From positions 32,183 through 96,182 of the forward strand of contig DATNQN010000068.1 in the NCBI GenBank assembly GCA_036703985.1: a stretch of 64,000 bases of DNA, read 5' to 3'. A model generated the notes under the pieces. That model had not been told where the DNA came from and did not search any database. It was given only the letters and a program-made list of their open reading frames with translations. Position 1 is the stretch's first letter, and every line of letters starts with the position of its first letter. Position numbers and translations under genes: made by a program. The stretch comes from Leptolyngbyaceae cyanobacterium (lineage in GTDB: Bacteria; Cyanobacteriota; Cyanobacteriia; Cyanobacteriales; Aerosakkonemataceae). Shown here one piece after another: positions 36,453 to 46,316 of the stretch.

Positions 36453-36812
36453 TTAAATTGTATAAAACTCTTCACCCCCTCCAAAACCAGCATAAGTTCC
36501 TTCACCACAACATCCATCACAGGAACAGCCACCGTATTCAAAAAACTTGCCACACTGAGAACAGTGAAGCGTCCAATCATGATTGGTGGGACTTCGCCAA
36601 GATTTACATTTGTCGCAACCAAATAGGGTTAGTTCTTTGGCGTTAAAGACCCTCTTCTCGGTTGGGTTAGAATTATTTTTTACCTCCTCTTCTATTTTCG
36701 GTTGTAGAATTTGTCCACCTAATACGGCATCATAGAGTTTAGGTTGTGAAAATTGTCCACCCAGTACCGCATCGGTTGATTTTGGCAAGTTATCAGGGTT
36801 TTGTTCGGTCAT
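36453..36812 (-). CDS. DAVLGGQ-repeat, Cys-rich zinc-ribbon-like protein
   Basis: A 119-residue protein. The N-terminus holds two copies of DAVLGGQ(F/I)xQPK (about 14-25 and 28-39), a short motif I associate with cyanobacterial-only proteins of unknown role. The C-terminal half has CDKCKS near 66 and CSQCG near 83, which could form a zinc ribbon. The tail, GGCSCDGCCGEGTYAGFGGG, is very rich in Cys and Gly. No enzyme is suggested. It lies convergent to the aminotransferase and divergent to glycogen phosphorylase. Confidence 0.65.
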   Translation of the reverse strand: MTEQNPDNLPKSTDAVLGGQFSQPKLYDAVLGGQILQPKIEEEVKNNSNPTEKRVFNAKELTLFGCDKCKSWRSPTNHDWTLHCSQCGKFFEYGGCSCDGCCGEGTYAGFGGGEEFYTI

Positions 36813-36986
36813 TTTCGTAACTTGTAGTTATTGAGTATATGAAAAAAAATTCTCTATTTTTTATTTTCTATTACCAATACTCAACTGGCAAAACTAAATT
36901 TTTCTACCATAAGCAAGAGAAAAACAAATTGGTTTTGATGTTTTAACTGGTTGGTAATCAGCCAGAATCAGATTAGGAGACTTACA

Positions 36987-39521
36987 ATGACTCAAAGCGA
37001 GTATCAATCTGTCCGCGAACTAAAAGAAGCAATTACTCCTCCCGCCCCCCAGGAAATTCAAGTGGAGGACGATCGCACTGGGATGAGCGTCCAAACCATA
37101 AAAAGGGCTTTTTTGGATAATCTTTATTATATTTTAGCCAAAGATGAATCTTGGGCGACACCCCACGATTACTACATGGCATTAGCATATACCGTGCGCG
37201 ATCGTCTACTGCATCGCTGGATTAATACCCAGAGAACTTACATCGAACGAAAACCCAAAGTAGTATATTACCTATCAGCAGAATTTTTGATGGGTCGCCA
37301 ATTAGCCAACAATTTACTTAACTTGGGTTTGTATGAAAAAGCCGAAAAAGCCATTCAAGAATGCAAACTAAATCTCAACGATCTAAGAGTAATAGAAGCA
37401 GAACCAGGACTCGGTAATGGAGGTTTAGGACGTTTGGCAGCTTGTTTTTTAGACTCGCTAGCTACATTACAAATTCCCGCTGTTGGTTACGGTATTCGCT
37501 ACGAATTTGGTATTTTCGATCAGTGGGTTAAAGATGGCGCTCAAGTAGAACATCCCGATAAATGGTTGCGGTTTGGTAACCCTTGGGAAATTCGCCGCCC
37601 GGAATTAACAGTAAAAGTAAACTTCGGCGGACATACAGAAGCTTATTACAATGAAAAAGGCAATTATCGAGTGCGTTGGATTCCCGAAAGGCAAGTGATG
37701 GGAACGCCTTACGATACGCCAGTACCGGGATACCACAACAATACGGTAAATACTTTGCGGCTTTGGAAAGCGGGAGCAAGTGAAGAATTTAACTTCCAAG
37801 TTTTTGATAGCGGTGATTATTTGGGTGCGGTAACTGACAAGATATATTCGGAAAATATTTCTAAAGTTCTTTATCCCAATGACAATACATCTCAGGGGCG
37901 GCAATTGCGGTTAGAACAACAGTATTTCTTCGTGAGTTGTTCTTTACACGATATCATTAATACTCATCGCAGAGTTTATTCATCTTTAGAGAATTTACAC
38001 GAAAAAACCGCGATTCAATTAAACGATACGCACCCATCGATCGGCGTCGCGGAATTGATGCGATTGCTGATGGACGAGCATGATTTTGATTGGGAACAAG
38101 CTTGGCACATTACTACTAACACTTTTGCTTACACTAACCATACTTTATTACCGGAAGCTTTGGAACGTTGGCCTGTTAGTTTGTTCGAGCGTTTGTTGCC
38201 GCGCCATTTGGAAATAATTTACGAAATTAATCGCCGCTTTTTAAATGAAGTGCGTAGCAAGTTTCCCCGCGATGATGCTCGGATAAGGCGGATGTCATTG
38301 ATTGAAGAAGGACAAGAAAAATACGTTCGGATGGCGCATTTAGCTAGTGTTGGTAGTCATTCAATTAATGGCGTGGCAGCGCTGCATACGGAGTTAATGA
38401 AGCAAAACGTTTTGCGTGATTTTTATGAGTTAACCCCGGAAAAATTCAATAATAAAACGAACGGCGTTACACCAAGACGTTGGCTTTTGTTGAGTAATCC
38501 TAAATTGTCGGAATTGATTACTGAAAAAATCGGTAATGGTTGGGTTAATCGATTGGATGAACTAAAGCAATTAGAGGGATTTGTAAATGATGAAGAATTT
38601 TGCGATCGCTTTTCGGCAATTAAGCGCCAAAATAAGCAAGAATTAGCAGACTACATTTGGCTTTACAACGATATTAAAGTGAATCCCGACTCCTTATTTG
38701 ATATTCAAGTCAAGCGAATTCACGAATACAAACGGCAGTTATTGAACGTACTGCATATTATTACGTTGTACGATCGCATCAAAAAGAATCCCAATCTCGA
38801 CATTTTGCCCCGCACGTTTATTTTGGCCGGAAAAGCCGCACCAGGTTACTACTTAGCCAAACTGATTATTAAGTTAATCAACTCGGTGGCAAAAGTCGTA
38901 AATAATGACCCGGATGTAGGCGATCGCATTAAGGTTGCCTTCTTAGCCAACTTCTCCGTATCATTAGGTCAGCGAATTTATCCAGCCGCCAATATTTCCG
39001 AACAAATCTCGACTGCTGGCAAAGAAGCTTCCGGAACTGGTAACATGAAATTTGCCATGAACGGCGCAATTACGATCGGCACTTTAGACGGCGCTAACAT
39101 CGAAATTCGCGAAGAAGTAGGAGCAGAAAACTTTTTCTTATTTGGTTTAAATGCCCAAGAAGTTGTTGATTTAAAAAGGAAGGGTTACAACCCTTGGAAT
39201 TACTACAATAGCAATCCAGAATTGCGGCAAGTAATCGATTTGATTTCCTCCGGTTATTTTTCTCCTGACAAACGGGATTTGTTCAGACCAATTGTAGAAT
39301 CTTTGCTGATTGGAGATGAATATTTGCTGTTGGCTGATTATCAATCTTACATTGAATGTCAGGAAAAAGTTAGCCAAGCGTATAAAGATCGAGCAAACTG
39401 GACTCGAATGGCTATTTTGAATGTAGCTCGCACGGGTGAATTTTCGTCCGATCGATCTATTCAAGATTACTGCCAAGATATTTGGCACGCCAAACCAGTT
39501 CAGGTTGATTTGCCAGAATAG
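36987..39521 (+). CDS. glgP: Glycogen phosphorylase
   Basis: An 844-residue GT35 enzyme that releases glucose-1-phosphate from glycogen. [23 protein letters not shown] near 125 is the family hallmark. The PLP-lysine region is [14 protein letters not shown] near 674, and [14 protein letters not shown] lies near 345. The ATG at 36987 is chosen because AGGAG lies seven bases upstream; the reading frame extends 12 codons further but with no signal. The next gene downstream, on the other strand, is a beta-phosphoglucomutase-like HAD enzyme. Confidence 0.95.
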   Translation: MTQSEYQSVRELKEAITPPAPQEIQVEDDRTGMSVQTIKRAFLDNLYYILAKDESWATPHDYYMALAYTVRDRLLHRWINTQRTYIERKPKVVYYLSAEFLMGRQLANNLLNLGLYEKAEKAIQECKLNLNDLRVIEAEPGLGNGGLGRLAACFLDSLATLQIPAVGYGIRYEFGIFDQWVKDGAQVEHPDKWLRFGNPWEIRRPELTVKVNFGGHTEAYYNEKGNYRVRWIPERQVMGTPYDTPVPGYHNNTVNTLRLWKAGASEEFNFQVFDSGDYLGAVTDKIYSENISKVLYPNDNTSQGRQLRLEQQYFFVSCSLHDIINTHRRVYSSLENLHEKTAIQLNDTHPSIGVAELMRLLMDEHDFDWEQAWHITTNTFAYTNHTLLPEALERWPVSLFERLLPRHLEIIYEINRRFLNEVRSKFPRDDARIRRMSLIEEGQEKYVRMAHLASVGSHSINGVAALHTELMKQNVLRDFYELTPEKFNNKTNGVTPRRWLLLSNPKLSELITEKIGNGWVNRLDELKQLEGFVNDEEFCDRFSAIKRQNKQELADYIWLYNDIKVNPDSLFDIQVKRIHEYKRQLLNVLHIITLYDRIKKNPNLDILPRTFILAGKAAPGYYLAKLIIKLINSVAKVVNNDPDVGDRIKVAFLANFSVSLGQRIYPAANISEQISTAGKEASGTGNMKFAMNGAITIGTLDGANIEIREEVGAENFFLFGLNAQEVVDLKRKGYNPWNYYNSNPELRQVIDLISSGYFSPDKRDLFRPIVESLLIGDEYLLLADYQSYIECQEKVSQAYKDRANWTRMAILNVARTGEFSSDRSIQDYCQDIWHAKPVQVDLPE

Positions 39522-39526
39522 AGAAA

Positions 39527-39702
39527 GAATTCTCCGAGTCAGAATTCAGAATTCAGAATAGAATTCTGTTTGATGAGTTGATGAATCTGGTAGCAAGGGA
39601 GGTTCTACCTCCCAGATCTCGTTCCCAGGTTGAACCTGGGAACAAAAAACAGAACTAAGAAAGAATTCAAAAGTCATTATTCTGAATTCTGAGTTCTGAA
39701 TT
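39527..39702. repeat. AGTCAGAATTC element (copy 3)
   Basis: The left arm (39527-39568) has repeated CAGAATTCAGAATTC units. The right arm (39661-39702) reads ATTCTGAATTCTGAGTTCTG. Two nested hairpins occupy the core (39597-39643). It lies between the convergent glgP and HAD genes. Confidence 0.6.
39597..39643. terminator. Two tandem hairpins between convergent genes
   Basis: GGGAGGT/ACCTCCC (39597-39613) and GTTCCCAGGT/ACCTGGGAAC (39621-39643) form two stems with 3-base loops. On the plus strand the second is followed by an A-run and on the minus strand preceded by a T-run. A terminator role for either gene is possible; the second is also a common cyanobacterial repeat type. Confidence 0.55.
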
Positions 39703-39710
39703 TTTTTTAA

Positions 39711-40388
39711 TTATGAAACAGTTAAATTTCCTATTTTTGTATTTAAAAAATCTGCCAAAAATTCATCGGTAAAATCTACAATAACCTTGTTTGCTCCGGC
39801 TTTTTCTAAAATCAAATGATCGTGAGTAGAGGCAATTGCGATCGTAAAAATACCCGCTCCTACAGAGGAACGAATTCCGGAAGGAGAATCTTCAAATGCG
39901 ATCGCGTCTTCTGGATGAAGGTTCAACAGTTCTAAAGCGAACTGATAAGGCGCGGGGTCGGGTTTACCAGCTTTCAAGTCTTCCGCCAAAATTACAGTAG
40001 GAAAAGTTTCTTTTAACTTTAAAACCGATAGCATAAAATCAACGTTTTTCCGAGGCGCGTTAGTTACCAGCGCTACTTTTAACCCTTGTTCTTTTATCCA
40101 AAAAAGTAAGCGATCGAGTCCTGCCAAAGGTTGTAATAATAGTGCTAGTTCTCGAAATCGAGCTTCCTTATTTTCTGCTAATATTTCCCCTTCTTCTAAT
40201 GAAAGATGGGGCAGAATATCTTGCACGATAACAGGATTGAGACGACCGCTAATTCTAGTTTGATAAAATGCCGTATCAATTTCTAATTCGTACTCTCTTA
40301 AAATTTCCTGCCAAGCTCTAAAATGCAAAGGGTCAGTATTAACTAGCGTTCCATCTAAATCAAATAATATTGCTGAAAGCATTCTCAT
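39711..40388 (-). CDS. HAD-family phosphatase (beta-phosphoglucomutase-like)
   Basis: A 225-residue HAD-IA enzyme with a cap domain. Motif I is FDLDGTLVNTD (nucleophile and acid Asp), motif II VTNAPR, the motif III Lys is in AGKPDPAPY, and motif IV is FEDSPSGI. The cap layout and the DP after LVNT resemble beta-phosphoglucomutase, but also generic sugar-phosphate phosphatases. Its position next to glgP makes sugar-phosphate turnover plausible. Confidence 0.87.
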   Translation of the reverse strand: MRMLSAILFDLDGTLVNTDPLHFRAWQEILREYELEIDTAFYQTRISGRLNPVIVQDILPHLSLEEGEILAENKEARFRELALLLQPLAGLDRLLFWIKEQGLKVALVTNAPRKNVDFMLSVLKLKETFPTVILAEDLKAGKPDPAPYQFALELLNLHPEDAIAFEDSPSGIRSSVGAGIFTIAIASTHDHLILEKAGANKVIVDFTDEFLADFLNTKIGNLTVS

Positions 40389-40431
40389 TCCTTTAGTTAG
40401 TAAGTAATCCTAGCATCTTTGGGTTTATATA

Positions 40432-41046
40432 CTATTTGGCAAATATTGTCAACATAACTAATCCTAACAAATAGTAATGGCCCAAACAACGCAATCCTGC
40501 TTGTTTTCCTAAATTTTCGCGACTTTGAGAACTATAAAATCGGATATTACCGGGCATAACAGTTACAGGATTAAGATGAGATTCCGCTCTTTTAAGCGTA
40601 GTAATATCAACTAAATAAAACTTTCCATTTGGGCGCAAAACTCGACTTACTTCTTGGAAAACTTGCTCTGGTAAAGGATAGTGTAAAAAACTTAAAGTAT
40701 TAAAAACGGCATCGAATTGGCGCTCGGCAAAAGGAAGTTCGGCGGCGTTACCTTTAATATAAATAAGACGCGGACGATGACAATTTCGCTGACGAGCTTG
40801 GCGAATCATTTGCGCTGATAAATCCAGTCCCTTACCTCGCAAATCAGGGTATTTAGTTGCTAAACGATTGAGTAGTTGTCCGGTTCCGCATCCCAGATCT
40901 AGAACTTCCGGATTTTCTGGTAAATTTACATATTCTAATAATCTAAGGTGAACGGCTTGATAAAACACGGAAGGAAACAGCCAATCATAAGAAAATGACC
41001 AAAGATCGAATATTTTTTCTTTTCTATTTAGTATTTTTTCAACCAT
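40432..41046 (-). CDS. Class I SAM-dependent methyltransferase
   Basis: A 204-residue methyltransferase from the ATG at 41046. The SAM motif is LDLGCGTGQLLNRLA (near 52), with a GNAAELPF Asp-equivalent region near 96 and RVLRPNGKFYLVDI near 135. It resembles the UbiE/BioC superfamily (Methyltransf_11), too general to name a substrate. The 19 residues upstream in frame lack features and are left out. It may share a transcript with the HAD gene 43 bases downstream. Confidence 0.8.
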   Translation of the reverse strand: MVEKILNRKEKIFDLWSFSYDWLFPSVFYQAVHLRLLEYVNLPENPEVLDLGCGTGQLLNRLATKYPDLRGKGLDLSAQMIRQARQRNCHRPRLIYIKGNAAELPFAERQFDAVFNTLSFLHYPLPEQVFQEVSRVLRPNGKFYLVDITTLKRAESHLNPVTVMPGNIRFYSSQSRENLGKQAGLRCLGHYYLLGLVMLTIFAK

Positions 41047-41106
41047 TGTCCCGACTCTATTTCTACTATTTCTATTTTGTAGTGAGCTTTCTAAGACTAA
41101 CAAAAA

Positions 41107-41225
41107 AAGGATGAAGTCTGAAGGCAGAAGGATGAAGGATGAAAATTAATTGTATTTATCTCCCCATCTCCCCATCTCCCCATCTCCCCATCCCCCAATC
41201 CTCCCACCTCCCCATCCTCTCAACT
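41107..41225. repeat. GGATGAAG units and CCCCATCT low-complexity tract
   Basis: The stretch 41107-41140 repeats GAAGGATGAAG-type units. From 41159 to 41220 runs a tandem of CTCCCCATC heptamer/octamer units. Similar paired tracts lie at 12.8, 60.8 and 61.6 kb. Confidence 0.7.
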
Positions 41226-41355
41226 AGTGCGATTTGTTCCGAAGCATGGTAGGGTTTTAGATCCCGCTACTTCGCGACTCCTCTACAGGTAGTGGTTCAG
41301 TGGTTAAAATAAGGCCACATACCCCACAAATAGCGTGTGGAAGGAAAAATGCGGA

Positions 41356-44300
41356 ATGGCTGAAACTGTTGATTCTTCAAGTGAATTAGATATTTTACCG
41401 ATGCGTCCGAGTAGTCTAGATCCCAAACACTATCAAGAATTAGTCCGATCGAGTGGGATTGACTCTCACCTAGCGAGGCTAAATTTTATTTCTTTGAAAG
41501 GAATTGCTGCTTATGAGTATTTATTCATATCCGATCGCATTCCTCGCGCCAACACCGGACAAGTAAGCCAGTGGTGGCTGCGTCGATATACTCATTGCAC
41601 TCAAGGCGGCTGGTGGTGTTCGGGACTCGATCCCCTGAATAATTGGCATGAGATGGAATGGGGTTGCTATAAGCCAAATTGCCCCAGACAAACAGAAGAA
41701 GATAAGTTAATTAAATACGAACATCCCCCCTGTACTCCGACGAGGATTTTTTGCCTGCGGGTGACCCTTGACATTTGGCGACAAATTGCCGATCGCTATC
41801 ACTTTCCCATCCCGGAGAACATCGTCATTACAGAACAAGGAGAAGCAGTTGGTTTTTGGCAATGGGTAATCGAAAAAAATATCCCGATAATTATTTGCGA
41901 GGGAGCAAAAAAAGCCGCTACTCTTTTGAGTAATGGATATGCTGCTTTTGCCATACCGGGAATTACCAGTGGTTATCGCGTTACTAAAGATATTAAAGGC
42001 AGAGTAATTTGCCGAAACTTAATTCCAGAATTCGCAGTTTTTACCGAATCTTTGCGAACATTTTATATCTGTTTTGATTATGAAACTCAACCAAATAAAG
42101 TTAAGGCTGTTAATCACGCGATCGCGCAACTAGGGGAATTATTAGAAGAACAAAATTGCCCGGTAAAAGTAATTAGACTTCCCGGATTAGAAAAAGGTAT
42201 TGATGATTTTATCGTTGCTCGAGGTAATCAAGCATTCGAGGTAGTTTATCAAGCTAGCCTCGACTTAGAAACTGACTTAGTGAAAACCAAACCCCACACG
42301 GAATTAACCTATACTCCAACACTAACATTCAACCGTCGTTATTTAGAAAAATTACCTTTTCCCGAATCTGGATTAGTTGGTGTCAAATCTGCGAAAGGAA
42401 CTGGCAAAACTTCCGCACTTTTACCGTTAGTGGCAGAAGCCAAAAAACGCGATCGACCAGTTTTACTACTTACTCACCGCATCCAACTAGGACGTTTTTT
42501 ATGTGAAAAAATCGGCATCAACTGGGGAATCAATCGCAGAGAAGCATTACCGATGCCCCATGCCCCGTGCCTTATACCCCAATCAATCGGTCTTTGCCTA
42601 GATTCGATTTGGAAGCTGAACCCCGAACAGTGGCAAGGTGCGATCGTAATTTTGGATGAAATCGAACAATCTTTGTGGCATCTCCTCAACAGCGATACCT
42701 GCCAAGAAAAACGCATCAAAATATTAAAAGTATTCCAGCAACTAATCACTACCGTCCTACAAACTGATGGTTTAGTAATAGCTCAAGATGCCGACTTATC
42801 AGATATTTCCCTAGATTATCTCAAAGGATTAGCCGGGATTGAAATCAATCCTTGGGTAACCGTAAATGAATGGAAGCCAGAAAACGGATGGGATGTTACC
42901 TTTTACGACACTCCCAACCCAACTTTACTAATTCATCAACTCGAACTCGATTTGATTGCCGGAAAAAAATGTTACGTTACTACCGATAGTCGTTCCGGAC
43001 GTTATAGTTGTGAAACCATCGAAAGCTACATCAAACAACGTCTAGAACAGTTACTTAATAAATATCCAAAAACTTTAGTAGTCAGCAGCCAAACCACTAC
43101 TACGCCCGATCGCGAAGCGATGAATTTTATTGAAAATATTAATACCAAATGTTCCAACTATGATGCAGTTTTTGTTACTCCCAGTCTCGGTACGGGAGTG
43201 AGTATTGACGTGAAACATTTTGACCGAGTTTACGGTATTTTCCAAGGAGTAATTCCCGACTCGGAAGCGCGACAAGCATTAGCCAGAGTACGTGCTAACG
43301 TGCCGCGAATTATTTGGTGTGCCAAGCGAGGAGTCGGGCTAATTGGTAGCGGGAGTAAAAATTATCGAGTGTTATCTTATTGGTATCAAGAAAACCATCA
43401 AGAAAATCTCGCTTTGCTAAGTCCATTTTATAAAGTTAACGTAGATTTACCTTTAGCTTACGATCCCATTCACCTGAGAACATGGGCTAAGTTAGCAGCG
43501 AGAGTCAATGCTTCTATTACTTTATATCGTCAATCGATGCTAGAAGGGTTGATTGCGGAAGGACATTTGGTAAATGCGATCGGTAATCATTTCCCGAAAG
43601 AACGCATCCGACAGCTAAGGATGGCATTTTTAGCGACGCCTGCTAATAATGGCGAACTCAGGAAAAAGTTGATTTTAGATATTTTTGAGTTGCAAAAAGA
43701 GTTCGATCGCAAAAATAAAAACTCTCAAGCAACCAAAGAGCAGATGAAGAAAATTCGCCGTCAAATGGAATTAAATTTGGCCGAAGCTGTGGCCAATGCT
43801 CCAGATATTAACGAAATAGAATACAAAAATTTATTAGCCAAACCATCCCCGAGCGATGAAGAGCGTAACAAACTGCACAAATATTTCCTAAAACAACGTT
43901 ACGGAGTAGAAGTTACTCCTCAATTAAAGCTATTGGACGACCGGGGATATTACGATCGTTTATTGACTCATTATTATTTAATTCATGATGGTGAATATTT
44001 TCGGAATGAAGATTGGCATGAATGGAATAATAAATTAGAGATCGGCGATGGAAAAGTTTTTTTGCCCGACCTAAAAACTCACACCTTAAAAATAGAAGCA
44101 TTATTAGCTTTAGGAATTCCTAATTTGCTCGATCCTCAACGTAAATTTACTGCAAATGATTCGGATTTGTTGGAGTTAAAGCAAAGAACCCTTTTATGCA
44201 GCAAGCATATCAAAAGAGCGCTGGGGATAAATATACCAATGGAAAAAAACGGAGAAGTCAGCCCTATTAAAATTCTCGGTTTACTTCTAAAATTATTAGC

Positions 44301-44607
44301 GTTAGATATCAAGCGGACTCAATTAGTAATAGCTAAAGGTATTCAACCGCTCGATGTTTATCAAATAAATCCCGAAACTTTGAATGATGGGAGAGATCGC
44401 ATATTTGAATTTTGGCAGAGTCGGGATGCGATGAAAATAAAAAATCTTTTAGTTGCTTCTGCGATTAACTTATATCAGGAGCTTACGAAGATAAGCGAGG
44501 TGAAGCTAGAAAACTCTTGCTCTCATGTTCAACCTGACAGCGAAAAATATCGGATTCCAGTTGTCAATCCATTTCTCCATCCTCCCGTTCATAACATTGT
44601 TATATGA
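41356..44607 (+). CDS. CyRepA1/DUF3854-type replication protein (TOPRIM-helicase)
   Basis: A protein of 1083 residues resembling the plasmid replication proteins called CyRepA1 in cyanobacteria. The first third carries a TOPRIM-like DUF3854 region: ICEGAKKA with Glu182, then FDYET with Asp241. A helicase-like core follows, with SAKGTGKTS (Walker A, near 345-353), VILDEIEQ (Walker B, near 431-438) and QALARVRA near 637 (arginine-finger-like motif VI). The last 400 residues are charged and unassigned. ATG at 41356 has GGAAGG upstream; the frame extends to a GTG at 41335. Neighbouring genes look chromosomal, so this is a domesticated or integrated Rep rather than a plasmid backbone. Confidence 0.75.
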   Translation: MAETVDSSSELDILPMRPSSLDPKHYQELVRSSGIDSHLARLNFISLKGIAAYEYLFISDRIPRANTGQVSQWWLRRYTHCTQGGWWCSGLDPLNNWHEMEWGCYKPNCPRQTEEDKLIKYEHPPCTPTRIFCLRVTLDIWRQIADRYHFPIPENIVITEQGEAVGFWQWVIEKNIPIIICEGAKKAATLLSNGYAAFAIPGITSGYRVTKDIKGRVICRNLIPEFAVFTESLRTFYICFDYETQPNKVKAVNHAIAQLGELLEEQNCPVKVIRLPGLEKGIDDFIVARGNQAFEVVYQASLDLETDLVKTKPHTELTYTPTLTFNRRYLEKLPFPESGLVGVKSAKGTGKTSALLPLVAEAKKRDRPVLLLTHRIQLGRFLCEKIGINWGINRREALPMPHAPCLIPQSIGLCLDSIWKLNPEQWQGAIVILDEIEQSLWHLLNSDTCQEKRIKILKVFQQLITTVLQTDGLVIAQDADLSDISLDYLKGLAGIEINPWVTVNEWKPENGWDVTFYDTPNPTLLIHQLELDLIAGKKCYVTTDSRSGRYSCETIESYIKQRLEQLLNKYPKTLVVSSQTTTTPDREAMNFIENINTKCSNYDAVFVTPSLGTGVSIDVKHFDRVYGIFQGVIPDSEARQALARVRANVPRIIWCAKRGVGLIGSGSKNYRVLSYWYQENHQENLALLSPFYKVNVDLPLAYDPIHLRTWAKLAARVNASITLYRQSMLEGLIAEGHLVNAIGNHFPKERIRQLRMAFLATPANNGELRKKLILDIFELQKEFDRKNKNSQATKEQMKKIRRQMELNLAEAVANAPDINEIEYKNLLAKPSPSDEERNKLHKYFLKQRYGVEVTPQLKLLDDRGYYDRLLTHYYLIHDGEYFRNEDWHEWNNKLEIGDGKVFLPDLKTHTLKIEALLALGIPNLLDPQRKFTANDSDLLELKQRTLLCSKHIKRALGINIPMEKNGEVSPIKILGLLLKLLALDIKRTQLVIAKGIQPLDVYQINPETLNDGRDRIFEFWQSRDAMKIKNLLVASAINLYQELTKISEVKLENSCSHVQPDSEKYRIPVVNPFLHPPVHNIVI

Positions 44608-44632
44608 GCGCCACACCAGTGCCATTCTCAGC

Positions 44633-44706
44633 GATCAATATAGGAATATATCTTTCACTCCTCACACACCAAACCAACCTAGAGCAGAAGCGCTCTAGGT
44701 TTTTTG
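44633..44706 (+). ncRNA. yfr1: Yfr1-like small RNA
   Basis: The signature ACTCCTCACACACC at 44657-44670 is the conserved unpaired core of Yfr1, a small RNA found throughout cyanobacteria that binds target mRNAs by this sequence. It is flanked as expected. Upstream, GATcaATAT-AGGA-ATATATC (44633-44652) can fold into a short stem. Downstream, ACCTAGAGC (44677-44685) pairs with GCTCTAGGT (44692-44700), followed by a T6 tract, an ideal Rho-independent terminator. The 5' end is estimated; no promoter is certain. It starts 26 bases after the Rep-like gene's stop. Confidence 0.82.
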
Positions 44707-44925
44707 TTATTTGGCATTTCCTTCTTTTTTAATAGACCGACCTTGCTCGATCGGCATTTTTCCCATTTTTAGTCAAGCCAGCAAGGTTTTTTGCAGCGAA
44801 TCCATCGAGTTGTATGGTAACAATAAGACTGTATTGTTTGAACGATCGTTTACGCACGACAATGCTAGAAATAGCTTTTCCTGGCATCATTCATACCGTA
44901 ATTACGTGATTCAGTTAATTAATTT

Positions 44926-45882
44926 ATGAAGACAGCATTAATCTGCGGTATTTCTGGACAAGATGGCGCTTATTTGGCTCAATTGCTTTTAAATAAAGGA
45001 TATGAAGTGTGTGGGACATCGCGGGATGCCCAAGTATCGAGTTTCCATAATTTAGAACGGTTGGGGATTCGCCACCAGCTAAAAGTAGAATCAATGGCGC
45101 TCAACGACTTCCGCAGCGTCTTACAAGTTATTAATAAAGTAAAACCCGATGAAATTTATAATCTGGCTGGACAAACTTCTGTAGGTTTATCTTTTGAACA
45201 GCCAGTGGAAACGATGGATAGCATTACCGTTGGAACTCTCAACCTGTTGGAAGCGATTCGGTTCACGGGTGCTAATATCAAGTTTTATAATGCCGGTTCT
45301 AGTGAGTGTTTTGGCAATACTGGCGAGCAAGCGGCGGATGAAACAACTCCTTTCCGTCCCCGGAGTCCTTATGCGGTAGCGAAGGCGGCGGCGTTTTGGG
45401 AAGTGGCGAACTACCGAGAAGCTTATAATTTATTTGCTTGTTCTGGTATTTTATTTAACCACGACTCGCCCCTTCGCCCGAAGCGTTTTGTCACGCAAAA
45501 AATCGTTTATAGTGCTTGTGCAATTGCCGCAGGTAAGCCGGAAAAACTTTACCTGGGAAATATTTCGATTCAACGGGACTGGGGATGGGCTCCTGAATAC
45601 GTAGAAGCGATGTATCTTATGTTGCGACAAGATCGGCCTGATGATTTTGCGATCGCGACCGGAGAAACCCACAAATTAGAAGATTTCGTTGCAGAAGTGT
45701 TTGCTTGCGTTAATCTAGATTGGCGAGAACACGTAATTACCGATACTAGTTTGTTTCGTCCTACGGATATTGCCGTCAGCCAAGGTAACCCTGCTAAAGC
45801 AAAGCAAGTGCTTGGTTGGGAGGCTAAATACAAAATGAAAGATATCGCTCGCATGATGGTAGAAGCGGCTTCCGGCAATTGA
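44926..45882 (+). CDS. gmd: GDP-mannose 4,6-dehydratase
   Basis: A 318-residue extended SDR that makes GDP-4-keto-6-deoxymannose, the precursor of GDP-fucose, GDP-rhamnose and related sugars. GISGQDGAYLAQLLL at 8-22 is the characteristic cofactor loop of GMD, with SSECFG near 127 (catalytic Ser/Glu), YAVAK at 148-152 (Tyr/Lys) and NHDSPLRPKRFVTQK (about 177-191), where GMDs have the sugar-nucleotide-binding NHESP region. The length is slightly below the usual 330-370. The product feeds envelope polysaccharide; the next pathway enzymes are not in the window. Confidence 0.88.
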   Translation: MKTALICGISGQDGAYLAQLLLNKGYEVCGTSRDAQVSSFHNLERLGIRHQLKVESMALNDFRSVLQVINKVKPDEIYNLAGQTSVGLSFEQPVETMDSITVGTLNLLEAIRFTGANIKFYNAGSSECFGNTGEQAADETTPFRPRSPYAVAKAAAFWEVANYREAYNLFACSGILFNHDSPLRPKRFVTQKIVYSACAIAAGKPEKLYLGNISIQRDWGWAPEYVEAMYLMLRQDRPDDFAIATGETHKLEDFVAEVFACVNLDWREHVITDTSLFRPTDIAVSQGNPAKAKQVLGWEAKYKMKDIARMMVEAASGN

Positions 45883-46316
45883 ATACCAGTTTACTTAAGC
45901 TCGGTCACGTTTACGATTTTGGCAGGGTGCAGGGTGCGGCGGGAAAGGCTGATGACAGCTTTCAAGTGAATTGATAAAAGGATATTTGGCCGACTTTTAA
46001 TTGACAGTTTGGGGTGCAGACTGTGGTTTAGTTCAAATTAATATATCTGATAATTTATAAGACGCCTACCGAACGGGAAGAAACGTACAAGGAAAGTTAT
46101 TTTCTCTCTCCCTACCCCTACAATAGTTCTCCGGTTTTTTTAGCCGGACTAACTAAAAGGAAGCGATCGGCTAATCAGCATTTAAGTTGCTAATTGAAGT
46201 AGTATGGGGCAGGGGGAGAAAGAATGAAACTGGTGGTTTTTTCTGCGGTGCTGCACTAGTACATATTTCCCAAACTTCCCCATCTGTTTGCTTTAGAAGT
46301 ATTTAAGAGTTATTCT
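45883..46316. other. Intergenic region with repeat copy B
   Basis: This 434-base spacer lies between the convergent gmd and the small 46317 gene. It holds the 80-bp G-rich inverted-repeat element at 45891-45970, and further on a short CCGG...CCGG hairpin with a T-run (46130-46154) that may terminate transcription. No gene is seen. Confidence 0.5.
45891..45970. repeat. 80-bp inverted-repeat element with G-rich core (copy B)
   Basis: The left arm, TTACTTAAGCTCGGTCA (45891-45907), and right arm, TGACAGCTTTCAAGTGAA (45953-45970), flank TTTTGGCAGGGTGCAGGG. Length and block order match copy A at 6307-6386. Confidence 0.65.

Noticed and set aside
44711..44929. 72-codon plus-strand frame before gmd
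   Set aside because: It begins right after the Yfr1 terminator with TTG, has no ribosome site and runs into the gmd start. It is more likely the gmd leader.
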